A stretch of 25,476 nucleotides of DNA from a virus, in IMG/VR virus record IMGVR_UViG_3300025736_000177, positions 1 through 25,476 of that record; one strand, given 5' to 3'. A program made the position numbers and the translations under genes. Positions 1 through 6,385 of the stretch are shown piece by piece. The notes beneath the pieces are model-generated. The model did no database searches. It was not told the DNA's origin and saw only the letters and a program-made list of their open reading frames with translations. Numbering within the stretch: position 1 is the first letter of the stretch; each line of letters opens with the position of its first letter.

Positions 1-1118
1 GCGGAACAGCATTAGTTACTGGAGTTGCTATAGATACAGCTTCAACTGGTGTATTTTTCATGAACGACAATAAGATTACAGTTACAGATCCAAATGCAAC
101 AATTGTTACAGGACTTGCATATCTTGGTGGAACAGGAACAACACACGAATTTTTCAGAAATACAGTCCATGTAACAGCAACAAATAATGCAGGATATGGA
201 TTCTTCTCAGCAGATACAGCATCAGTTTCAAGATTTTTCTATAACCATATCCATGTAACAGATGTTGCAGGGGCAAGTTATAGTTTTCTTATTGGAAATA
301 CAACAACGGTCGTTTCTCAATTTGATGATATTGTTGCAGCAGATGGAATCAGCTTAACAGCTGGCGGTACCTTCACCTGTACATCATCGGAAGCAGATGG
401 TGACATAACGTGTAGGGGTAGAGAAGCGAGTGGCATGATTCAGGCCTCTATAATGAATATGGATAACACAGCCACAGCAGGAAATGCAGCATGTAACATT
501 TCAGTGGGAGGAACTACAAGTACAGGGGATCCATACACTAAATGGTTAATTACTGGCTCAACAGCCTTTAGTGCTGGGATAGATAATAGTGATGCCGATG
601 CTTTTAAGATTGGACCTAACGTAGATCCATCTACAGGAAGTTCTGATATTGAAATAGCCGCAGCGACAGGCGTGGTAACATTTAACGAAGCTTATAGCTT
701 TCCAGTGGTTGATGGAGCAGCAGATGAAGTACTAACAACAGATGGAGCAGGAGCAGTAACTTGGCAGGCTGCAGGAGCGGGTGGACTTACGTGGTCAGTA
801 GTCACAGCAGATACAGATTTTGCAGTTAATACAGGAACTATAGCTAATAAGGCAGGCTTGCTAACAATGACTCTTCCAGCTACAGCAGCTATCGGAGATA
901 TTATTGAAATAACAGGCATTAATACAGCAGTTGGATGGAGAGTGGCACAAAATGCTAACCAAACTTGTCATTTTGGAACATCGTCAACCACTACTGGAGT
1001 CGGAGGTTATTTAGAAGCAACCGCTATAAGAGATTCAGTAAAATTAGTTTGTGTAGTAGCTGGAGCCTCAACAGAATATAATGTTTTATCATCAGTTGGT
1101 AATATTACCGTTTCTTGA
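1..1118 (+). CDS. Tail fibre / receptor-contact protein, C-terminal part (5' end outside window)
   Basis: The frame is open from position 3, so the ATG at 60 is probably internal and the gene starts before the window. The visible part is rich in Thr, Ala, Gly and Asn, with irregular beta-type repeats (aromatic pairs near residues 45-80 of the visible part), as in trimeric phage fibres. Near residues 215-240 sits a linker, YSFPVVDG followed by LTTDGAGAVTW, which recurs in the next genes. The last 110 residues (LTMTLPATAAIGDIIEITG, then QNANQTCHFG) resemble a C-terminal domain common on phage fibres. It likely acts at the tail tip in host binding. Family type is fairly clear; the receptor is unknown. 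Confidence 0.75.
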   Translation, partial: GTALVTGVAIDTASTGVFFMNDNKITVTDPNATIVTGLAYLGGTGTTHEFFRNTVHVTATNNAGYGFFSADTASVSRFFYNHIHVTDVAGASYSFLIGNTTTVVSQFDDIVAADGISLTAGGTFTCTSSEADGDITCRGREASGMIQASIMNMDNTATAGNAACNISVGGTTSTGDPYTKWLITGSTAFSAGIDNSDADAFKIGPNVDPSTGSSDIEIAAATGVVTFNEAYSFPVVDGAADEVLTTDGAGAVTWQAAGAGGLTWSVVTADTDFAVNTGTIANKAGLLTMTLPATAAIGDIIEITGINTAVGWRVAQNANQTCHFGTSSTTTGVGGYLEATAIRDSVKLVCVVAGASTEYNVLSSVGNITVS

Positions 1119-1139
1119 TAATTAGTTTAAGGAGATAAA

Positions 1140-1754
1140 ATGGCTCAAAATAATGATTTAAATAACACTTCAAGTACATTTAATGCTGATTCTTTGTCTG
1201 TTAATTCTGCATATACTTTTCCAATAGCAGCGGGGACAGAGGGCAACAGAATAGAAACAGATGGATCAGAAGTTGGCTCTTGGGATACTAATAATAATGA
1301 AGGTAATATTGTTCAGACTGTTTATAATTCTACTTCGTCTAAAGTTGATTGTAACACTACATTCCCAAGGGATGACACGATTCCCCAGAATACGGAAGGT
1401 GATGAGGTTCTTACAGTTACGATAACACCAACAAGCTCTACAAATGACCTTATAATTAGATTCACTGCATGTACTACTGTAGACACACGTTACACAGGTT
1501 TTGCCGCTCTTTTTCAAGACTCAACAGCAAATGCTTTAGCCGTAAATATTGGCAGAACATATCCATATGAACTAAATTATGGATGTTCTACGTCTTTGAC
1601 TTATTATATGGCTGCAGGAACTACATCGTCAACAACTTTTAAAATCAGAATGGGTGGAAATGCTAATGATGTTGAGGTTAATGGATATCAGAACAGTAGA
1701 ATATTTGGTGGTGTATCATCTACTCATTTATTTGTACAGGAGGTAAAAGTTTAA
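1140..1754 (+). CDS. Tail-fibre-type protein, tandem paralogue 1
   Basis: A 204-residue protein with SD AAGGAG at 1129-1134, and the first of three head-to-tail paralogues. Shared blocks are an N-terminal NNDLNNTSSTFN motif, YTFP with a DG/TDG linker (residues 25-45), TIPQNTEGDEVLTVTITP (about 80-97), ALFQDSTANAL, AGTTSSTTFKIR and a C-terminal FGGVSSTHLFVQE. The linker matches the one in the upstream fibre. The ATG of the next gene overlaps this stop codon. It is probably a virion surface or fibre-tip protein. It is the most divergent of the three copies. No enzymatic motif is seen. Confidence 0.7.
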   Translation: MAQNNDLNNTSSTFNADSLSVNSAYTFPIAAGTEGNRIETDGSEVGSWDTNNNEGNIVQTVYNSTSSKVDCNTTFPRDDTIPQNTEGDEVLTVTITPTSSTNDLIIRFTACTTVDTRYTGFAALFQDSTANALAVNIGRTYPYELNYGCSTSLTYYMAAGTTSSTTFKIRMGGNANDVEVNGYQNSRIFGGVSSTHLFVQEVKV

Positions 1755-2380
1755 TGGTTCAAAATAATTCTCTAAACAATGTTTCTCCAACATTTAATCC
1801 AAGTGCTTTAACCGTAAATTCAGTCTATACTTTTCCAACATCAGATGGTACAGCTGGACAGGTTTTAGAAACAGATGGGGCTGGAGCAGTAACTTGGGAA
1901 GCTGATACATCAGTAGAATATTTAATTCAAACAGCTAGTGCAAATACTACATCTAGAATTACTTGTGCAACATTATTCCCATTGGATGATACGATCCCTC
2001 AGAACACAGAAGGAGATGAAGTAATTACTGTTTCAATAACTCCTACAAATTCTACTAATGTTTTAGTAATTCAGTTTATTTCTAATTTTGCATTGGCTAC
2101 TGCTACTGCTACTGGTCTTGTAGCCTTATTTCAAGATTCAACAGCAAATGCTTTATCTGCTGCATATGGAGCTACTGTTTTTAATACAAATTATAATGCT
2201 CCTTTTGTTTTAACCCATGTTATGGATGCAGGGACAACAAGTTCAACAACTTTTAAGATAAGAGCAGGATCACATAATGATGCAAAGACTGTTTATGTCA
2301 ACGGAACTTCTACAACCCGCTTTTTTGGTGGCACTGCTCAAGCACGAATAACAGTTTTCGAATATAAGGCAGGAGCTTAA
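1754..2380 (+). CDS. Tail-fibre-type protein, tandem paralogue 2
   Basis: A 208-residue paralogue of its neighbours. Its ATG at 1754 overlaps the preceding stop by one base, and AGGAGG at 1738-1743 is the SD. It has the same order of blocks: the NNSLNN start, YTFPTSDGTAGQVL with TDGAGAVTW (linker shared with the window-start fibre), TIPQNTEGDEVITVSITP, LVALFQDSTANALSA, MDAGTTSSTTFKIRAG and a variable C-terminal tail. Long near-identical DNA blocks are shared with paralogue 3, while the segments between them differ strongly. A role in adsorption is inferred from context. Confidence 0.7.
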   Translation: MVQNNSLNNVSPTFNPSALTVNSVYTFPTSDGTAGQVLETDGAGAVTWEADTSVEYLIQTASANTTSRITCATLFPLDDTIPQNTEGDEVITVSITPTNSTNVLVIQFISNFALATATATGLVALFQDSTANALSAAYGATVFNTNYNAPFVLTHVMDAGTTSSTTFKIRAGSHNDAKTVYVNGTSTTRFFGGTAQARITVFEYKAGA

Positions 2381-2382
2381 AA

Positions 2383-3000
2383 ATGGTAACTAATAATTCT
2401 TTAAATAATACCTCAAGTACATTTAATCCAGATGAACTAACAGTAAATTCAGTCTATACTTTTCCAGATGCAGATGGTACTGCAGGTGATATACTGTACG
2501 CAGAGACTGGAACAGATGTCTCATGGCAAGAAAATATCTCTGAAGAAAATCTAGTCCAAAATGTTTTTGCTTCAACTACTTCGCTAGTTTCATCTACTAC
2601 TGGCCTGCCTTATGCTAGAGACACGATCCCTCAGAACACAGAAGGAGATGAGATTCTTACAGCTACGATAACACCTAAAAGTTCAACAAATAAATTGTTA
2701 ATACAATTTAGTTGTTCTTTTGCTGTTTCTAGTGTTACAGCTGTTAGTGGAGCCTTATTTCAAGATTCAACAGCAAATGCTTTATCTGCTTCTATTTTTC
2801 AAATAGCAGACGGTGCTAATTATACAGGTTCAGGGATAATAACCCATATTATGGATGCAGGGACAACAAGTTCAACAACTTTTAAGATAAGAGTAGGATC
2901 AACTATGGCTCCTACTGTATATGTAAATGGAAACAGTACAGGAAGAAAATTTGGAGGAGTAGCCTCAACACATCTAATCATTCAGGAGTATAAATCATGA
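2383..3000 (+). CDS. Tail-fibre-type protein, tandem paralogue 3
   Basis: A 205-residue protein with the same architecture as paralogues 1 and 2, starting two bases after the preceding stop. The conserved blocks TIPQNTEGDEILTATITP, GALFQDSTANALSAS, MDAGTTSSTTFKIRVG and FGGVASTHLIIQEYKS are present. The TDGAGAVTW linker is altered to ETGTDVSWQ. Its last codons overlap the ATG of the tail-assembly-like gene at 2997 (ATGA). It is probably a fibre-tip or decoration protein of the tail, with function inferred from position and shared linkers. Confidence 0.7.
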   Translation: MVTNNSLNNTSSTFNPDELTVNSVYTFPDADGTAGDILYAETGTDVSWQENISEENLVQNVFASTTSLVSSTTGLPYARDTIPQNTEGDEILTATITPKSSTNKLLIQFSCSFAVSSVTAVSGALFQDSTANALSASIFQIADGANYTGSGIITHIMDAGTTSSTTFKIRVGSTMAPTVYVNGNSTGRKFGGVASTHLIIQEYKS

Positions 3001-3368
3001 TAAAATATTTTATGAGACCAGACAGCAACACACCACCAGCATATGTTTATATTGAAGGTGATGAGACAGATTCTTTATGGGATTCAAAAACTTGTACAGA
3101 AGTACCTAAAAAGCCTTCTAGTAACCATCTTTATAATATGCAATCTAAGAAATGGGAACTATCAGAAGCTCATTATATGGATCACCTTAGAAACGATAGA
3201 GATAATCTATTGTTGGAGTCTGATAAATATATGATTTCAGATTATCCGATTTCAGAATCAGATAAAGCATTGATGATAACATATAGAAAAGACTTGAGAG
3301 ATTGTCCATCTAAAACAATATTGGCTGAGAGAATTTTGCCAAGTTTCCCAGATCTTAACAAGGGATAA
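2997..3368 (+). CDS. Phage tail assembly chaperone-like protein
   Basis: A 123-residue protein whose start overlaps the preceding stop (ATGA). The C-terminal half, RNDRDNLLLESDKYMISDYP followed by YRKDLRDCPSK, follows the pattern RN-LL--SD----D-P-------YR--LRD-P of the Phage_tail_APC-type domain (from memory PF16778), found beside tail fibre genes. The N-terminal part is a short beta-type segment. It probably helps fold or assemble the fibres encoded just upstream. The family call rests on this motif only. Confidence 0.65.
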   Translation: MIKYFMRPDSNTPPAYVYIEGDETDSLWDSKTCTEVPKKPSSNHLYNMQSKKWELSEAHYMDHLRNDRDNLLLESDKYMISDYPISESDKALMITYRKDLRDCPSKTILAERILPSFPDLNKG

Positions 3369-3373
3369 GTTAA

Positions 3374-3490
3374 ATGTATAAAAAAGCATTAAAAGAAATA
3401 TGGAGAGAGATACCAATGAAAGCAAGATACAGTATATTTTTTATAGTAGGCTTTGTTATTGGAGCCGCGATTCAGCAATTAATATTTTGA
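3374..3490 (+). CDS. Small single-pass membrane protein (38 aa)
   Basis: A 38-residue ORF just after the chaperone-like gene. It has a basic N-terminus (MYKKALKEIWREIPMKARY) followed by a hydrophobic segment (SIFFIVGFVIGAAIQQLIF) long enough to span a membrane, with positive charges on the presumed cytoplasmic side. An in-frame ATG at 3416 could give a 24-residue form with almost only the membrane segment. It is the last rightward gene before the terminator at 3495-3521. A role in lysis (small holin or pinholin) is possible from size and position, but nothing specific shows it. Confidence 0.5.
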   Translation: MYKKALKEIWREIPMKARYSIFFIVGFVIGAAIQQLIF

Positions 3491-3494
3491 AAAG

Positions 3495-3521
3495 AAGCAG
3501 CCAATCAAGGCTGCTTTTTTT
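3495..3521. terminator. Intrinsic terminator between convergent operons
   Basis: An 8-bp GC-containing stem, AAGCAGCC/GGCTGCTT, closes a 6-nt loop and is followed by a T-run on the + strand. It follows the stop of the small membrane gene (3490) and precedes the end of the leftward recombination operon (stop at 3529). On the minus strand the hairpin is followed by a weaker T-rich stretch, so it may work both ways. Confidence 0.85.
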
Positions 3522-3528
3522 AAGATTA

Positions 3529-4404
3529 TTATATTTTTCTTAAAGACCATCTAGTTATTGGTTTTCCAATGTATTGGCTTAAATCAACGTCTAATAGGGC
3601 AGGAATGGCCTTATAGTCAATACGCCCTATGCCAACACTGCATGTATATAGATAATCGCCAGAGCGTGCGTTTCTGTCGTCTGAACGTGATTTTAATGTT
3701 ATCTCTAGTTCCTTTTCTTGAGCAACTAGCATTTTCTTCTGTTGTTTAATATTATATAGCTCCATCGCTACCGTTAACCAATCTTCTCCCTTATCGATAA
3801 AATCATTATCTGTAAGAGGCGGTTCTTTCATTGTTTCAACATATTCCCAAAATTTAGAAAGTTCTTTTTCTAACATCTTGCAATATTCTTCGTCCTTAGC
3901 AACCTTTACTATAACTCCCTCTCCTTTGTGAAAAGAAAAGTAGTCAACAAACGGCAGCTCGGTTACCATTGCCTGCATTTGAACTTGGGGAATATATTTA
4001 GCTGGAACTTTCCCTTCCTTAGCTAATAGATGATCTTCCTCACTGCAATTTTTTATCTCTACTGCACGGTCTTGCGTGATATTTAATCCATCTAGCGAAA
4101 CCATAAGGTAGGGATATTTTTTATTTTTAACACAAGCAGACTCAAAAAGATCTCCGACCATCTCTTGATATGCTTGTCTTGCAGGCTCTTCCATAGCTTT
4201 ACCATATCGAGTAGCAAAATTATCTGTTTCTGTAGTATCTAACCCTAATTTTTCCATCCATAAAAGTCGTGGAGTTTTAATTCTACCGTCATTAGTCTTC
4301 CATTTTGAGACTCCTAAAATAATACTAGCATCCGAGGCGCCAATATGGTTTTTTCTCATGTCTAACCATTCTTGAGTATTTTGTTCAACGTCTACTTTAT
4401 ACAT
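3529..4404 (-). CDS. YqaJ/lambda-exonuclease-like recombination nuclease
   Basis: A 291-residue 5'-3' exonuclease-type protein of the PD-(D/E)XK fold. From the chosen start: TQEWLDMRKNHIGASDASII near residues 10-29 is the typical YqaJ N-terminus; GKAMEEPAR (69-76) gives a conserved Glu; VSLDGL (D105) and AVEIK (E116, K118) form the D-(E)xK site; YIPQVQMQAMV follows near 138-148. The ATG at 4404 has a good GGAGG 7 bases upstream, better than an in-frame ATG at 4428. It overlaps the end of the RecT-like gene by 8 bases. The pair probably resects double-strand ends and loads the annealing protein, as in RecE/RecT or Red systems. Confidence 0.85.
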   Translation of the reverse strand: MYKVDVEQNTQEWLDMRKNHIGASDASIILGVSKWKTNDGRIKTPRLLWMEKLGLDTTETDNFATRYGKAMEEPARQAYQEMVGDLFESACVKNKKYPYLMVSLDGLNITQDRAVEIKNCSEEDHLLAKEGKVPAKYIPQVQMQAMVTELPFVDYFSFHKGEGVIVKVAKDEEYCKMLEKELSKFWEYVETMKEPPLTDNDFIDKGEDWLTVAMELYNIKQQKKMLVAQEKELEITLKSRSDDRNARSGDYLYTCSVGIGRIDYKAIPALLDVDLSQYIGKPITRWSLRKI

Positions 4405-5188
4405 TTGCAGCCTCCATAATATCGTCATTTGAATACTTATCTTTTAAACTGTTCATATATACCTTGATCTTTTCCTTAGCTCTCTTAAGAACCTTGGAAT
4501 ACATTTCTTTAGGCATGTCTTGAAAAGATAGAATCTCTTTTTTTCTTAAAAATAATTCGATCTCTTTCTTATATTCGGGTATAACATTGAAAACATCATT
4601 CAAAGCATGAACTTCTTCGGTTGTTCGAACATCTTTCTTTTCAATAGTAGATGTTTCTTCTACAGAATTAACGTCATCAACCACCTTAGCTACGTTTATT
4701 TCTCCTTCTACATAGCAATTTCCCACAATATCTGGAAATAATCTCCTAGCTAAACGAGACAACGCTCTAGCGTAAAGCATATCTTGAGGATAAGTAATCC
4801 AAGAGTTAACATAGATCCTTGCTTTCTTTGCTTCATCAATAGAAAAAGAAGCTGCCATTGCATCATGAGTATCTGCTCTCTTTCCGTTGATAGTACAAGT
4901 TGTATTATCTATCTTAGATATAGTAAAGCTATGACCTCTTGAACGTATTAATGCCCCCATCATACGAGCTGACATTTCAATCTTACCTTTAAAATAATAC
5001 AATCCGCCTTGAAGGGCTTGAATTGGATTGATACCAAGCGATTTTGCAGTTTGAATTATCGCAAAAACTCCAGCCTCTCCAATTGTTTTATAATAGGGTG
5101 TTTGTAATAATAGTTTGCACATTTTATTTGTGTCTTCTATCTCTACTAAAAAATTAGTAGCTTTAACTTCAACTTCATTATTGTTCAT
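4397..5188 (-). CDS. RecT-like single-strand annealing protein
   Basis: A 263-residue protein immediately upstream of the exonuclease gene. Residues about 36-75 (GVFAIIQTAKSLGINPIQAL, then GKIEMSARMMGALIRS) and the later DMLYARALSRLARRLFPDIV and CYVEGEI blocks fit a RecT-type phage recombinase group. The C-terminal third is charged and less conserved. The start is the third of three nearby in-frame ATGs; AAGGAG lies 6 bases upstream of 5188, whereas the ATG at 5203 overlaps this SD. The start overlaps the preceding gene. It should bind single-stranded DNA and promote annealing. Context with the YqaJ-type nuclease supports the call. Confidence 0.7.
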   Translation of the reverse strand: MNNNEVEVKATNFLVEIEDTNKMCKLLLQTPYYKTIGEAGVFAIIQTAKSLGINPIQALQGGLYYFKGKIEMSARMMGALIRSRGHSFTISKIDNTTCTINGKRADTHDAMAASFSIDEAKKARIYVNSWITYPQDMLYARALSRLARRLFPDIVGNCYVEGEINVAKVVDDVNSVEETSTIEKKDVRTTEEVHALNDVFNVIPEYKKEIELFLRKKEILSFQDMPKEMYSKVLKRAKEKIKVYMNSLKDKYSNDDIMEAANV

Positions 5189-5480
5189 CATTATCTCCTT
5201 CATTAGTTTCTTTTATGTTTACTTCTCTTTGACCTATAATTAAATCAAAGCTTTTTTTCAAATCTGTATAAATAAAATCTTTTATCGCTTCATCTGATGC
5301 GTTGGAATTTGCAAGCTGTTCTAGCCCCCAACCAACAAGTTCATGCCATACATACGAAACATCCATTGGTTCATTCTCTTTTTCAAATAAATCATGCATT
5401 TCAAGAAAAACACCATCTAATTTATTTGTTAATAACGAGCGTAGTTTGCATGGTATGCAGCAATTATTTTCTTCATTCAT
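5178..5480 (-). CDS. Unknown small protein of the recombination operon, CCxxC motif
   Basis: A 100-residue acidic protein overlapping the start of the RecT-like gene by 11 bases. CCIPC lies near the N-terminus. The middle is helical (WHELVGWGLEQLANS) and the C-terminus is acidic (NEGDNDEQ). The ATG at 5480 is preferred because AAGGA lies about 10 bases upstream; ATGs at 5489 and 5486 are alternatives. The tight overlap suggests coupled translation and a role with the recombinase pair. I do not recognise the family. Confidence 0.6.
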   Translation of the reverse strand: MNEENNCCIPCKLRSLLTNKLDGVFLEMHDLFEKENEPMDVSYVWHELVGWGLEQLANSNASDEAIKDFIYTDLKKSFDLIIGQREVNIKETNEGDNDEQ

Positions 5481-5494
5481 CTTCATCATCCTTT

Positions 5495-5755
5495 TTATAA
5501 TTTATAATTTTCATCAATTTCTTTTATAATAGATGTTGGATTTCTACCACAAAAACGACATCTCCACCCATTAGTTTTAAATATTTTTCTACTAACAATT
5601 ATAGCTTCTTCTTCCGACTCAGCAGCGACAATCCCAATATCAGTATAAAACGTTAGTTCATCTAAATTATGACATCCGAATCCTGCTTGAAATCCTTCTG
5701 TTTGATTTCTCCTAGTATGTCTAATGTGTTGTAATAGATATCTTTTAGCTTTCAT
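5495..5755 (-). CDS. Unknown small protein, first gene of recombination operon, CxxC motif
   Basis: An 86-residue protein with a basic N-terminus (KAKRYLLQHIRHTRR), a beta-type middle (ELTFYTDIGIVAAESEEEA) and a C-terminal WRCRFCGRNP, half of a possible zinc site. Four ATGs follow one another at 5764-5755. AAGGTG precedes them, so the last is preferred by spacing. It is the promoter-proximal gene of the leftward operon. Function is unknown; its position suggests an early accessory of recombination or a host-takeover protein. Confidence 0.55.
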   Translation of the reverse strand: MKAKRYLLQHIRHTRRNQTEGFQAGFGCHNLDELTFYTDIGIVAAESEEEAIIVSRKIFKTNGWRCRFCGRNPTSIIKEIDENYKL

Positions 5756-5802
5756 CATCATCACCTTGGCTTTCCAGCCATATAGTTTTTATTTAACTTA
5801 TC

Positions 5803-5831
5803 TTGTCTTTAAATAATATGATTAATATACT
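5803..5831 (+). promoter_or_regulatory. Candidate rightward early promoter
   Basis: TTGTCT (5803-5808), a 17-base spacer and TATACT (5826-5831), a close sigma-70-type match. Transcription would start near 5838, giving a leader of about 37 bases before the HTH gene. This argues against the in-frame starts at 5803 (TTG) and 5818, which would lie inside the promoter. Confidence 0.55.
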
Positions 5832-5853
5832 AGATTTTTATAATTTTAAGCAA
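5824..5853 (-). promoter_or_regulatory. Candidate leftward promoter for recombination operon
   Basis: Read on the minus strand, TTGCTT and TATATT are separated by 18 bases (-10 at 5829-5824). The -10 overlaps that of the rightward promoter, so the two would compete. The -35 match is poor. Another leftward possibility is a TATATG box near 5779. Confidence 0.35.
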
Positions 5854-5874
5854 CACAAAAGAAGTAGGAAACAG

Positions 5875-6093
5875 ATGAGATTAAGTAAGTATTTAAGGCT
5901 AAATGGGATAAAGATTAATTTCTTTGCTAAAAAGCTAGGTGTCCATAGAACTACACTATATAGATATATTATCGGAGTATATAAAACACCCATAACTATA
6001 ACTTTAGCGGTTAAATATTTAACCAACGGAAAAGTTTCAATCGTACAAGATAAAATTCAAAAAAAAGAAGAAGAAGTATTATACTTTAAATAG
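5875..6093 (+). CDS. Cro-like helix-turn-helix repressor
   Basis: A 72-residue DNA-binding protein. MRLSKYLRLNGIKINFFAKK, then LGVHRTTLYRYIIGVYKTP and a later LTNGKVSI follow the pattern of small Cro/XRE regulators (sequence around the HTH at residues 13-40). The ATG at 5875 has AGGA 7 bases upstream. Longer in-frame starts fall inside the candidate promoter. The C-terminus is Lys/Glu rich. It sits beside overlapping divergent promoters, so it probably controls the leftward recombination and rightward replication transcripts. No CI-type partner or integrase is seen in the window, so lysogeny is unproven. Confidence 0.7.
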   Translation: MRLSKYLRLNGIKINFFAKKLGVHRTTLYRYIIGVYKTPITITLAVKYLTNGKVSIVQDKIQKKEEEVLYFK

Positions 6094-6124
6094 AAAATAT
6101 TTTAAAAGCTTGTAAAGGTGTGGA

Positions 6125-6352
6125 ATGTTAGTTAGTATCAAAATGTCTAAATTGGAAAAACAGATAAAAAAAAGAAGGGAAAGTACCACACCTTCCCTTC
6201 TACAAACTACACACGAGTGTAGAGATCAAACGCTCACTAGACGTAAGACTAATACCTTGGATTGCAATATGCTACTAAGGAACCCAATAACCAATAAAGG
6301 AATCACAACCATTAAAAGGAAGCAACAACCAATAAAGGATATAATAACATGA
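6125..6352 (+). CDS. Doubtful small ORF over a structured region
   Basis: A possible 75-residue basic protein with a weak SD (AAAGGTG, 4 bases from the ATG). Its DNA is dense in hairpins (6173-6201, 6207-6222) and direct repeats (6289-6376), and no domain is recognisable. Codons 49-53 encode MLLRN from a 16-base repeat also present before the RusA gene. The ORF may be chance read-through of a control region. Alternatively the N-terminal part, MSKLEKQIKKRRE, could be real. Confidence 0.3.
   Translation: MLVSIKMSKLEKQIKKRRESTTPSLLQTTHECRDQTLTRRKTNTLDCNMLLRNPITNKGITTIKRKQQPIKDIIT
6173..6222 (+). promoter_or_regulatory. Two adjacent perfect hairpins in the early leader
   Basis: AGAAGGGAA (6173-6181) pairs with TTCCCTTCT (6193-6201). 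Five bases later CTACAC (6207-6212) pairs with GTGTAG (6217-6222) around the loop ACGA. In addition AAGGTGTGG (6115-6123) can pair with CCACACCTT (6186-6194), which excludes the first hairpin. There is no T-run, so a classic terminator is unlikely. RNA-level control or protein binding is possible. Confidence 0.45.
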
Positions 6353-6376
6353 AAAAACTAAACTTAACCATAAGGA
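6289..6376 (+). repeat. Degenerate direct repeats AACCAATAAAGGA upstream of the initiator gene
   Basis: AACCAATAAAGGA lies at 6289-6301 and 6327-6339, a variant (AACCATTAAAAGGA) at 6307-6320, and a shorter one (AACCATAAGGA) at 6366-6376. Starts are spaced 18, 20 and 39 bases. They lie directly before the replication-initiator-like gene. They may be binding sites (iterons). The AAGGA core also resembles SD sequences, and the last copy probably serves as one for the gene at 6386. Confidence 0.45.
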
Positions 6377-6385
6377 TAATTAATC

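Noticed and set aside
1140-3000. Diversity-generating retroelement acting on the fibre paralogues
   Set aside because: No reverse transcriptase or short template repeat with A-specific changes is visible; block exchange explains the pattern better.
6289-6376. CRISPR array
   Set aside because: The repeats are 11-14 bases, degenerate and separated by only about 5-26 bases, unlike CRISPR repeats and spacers.
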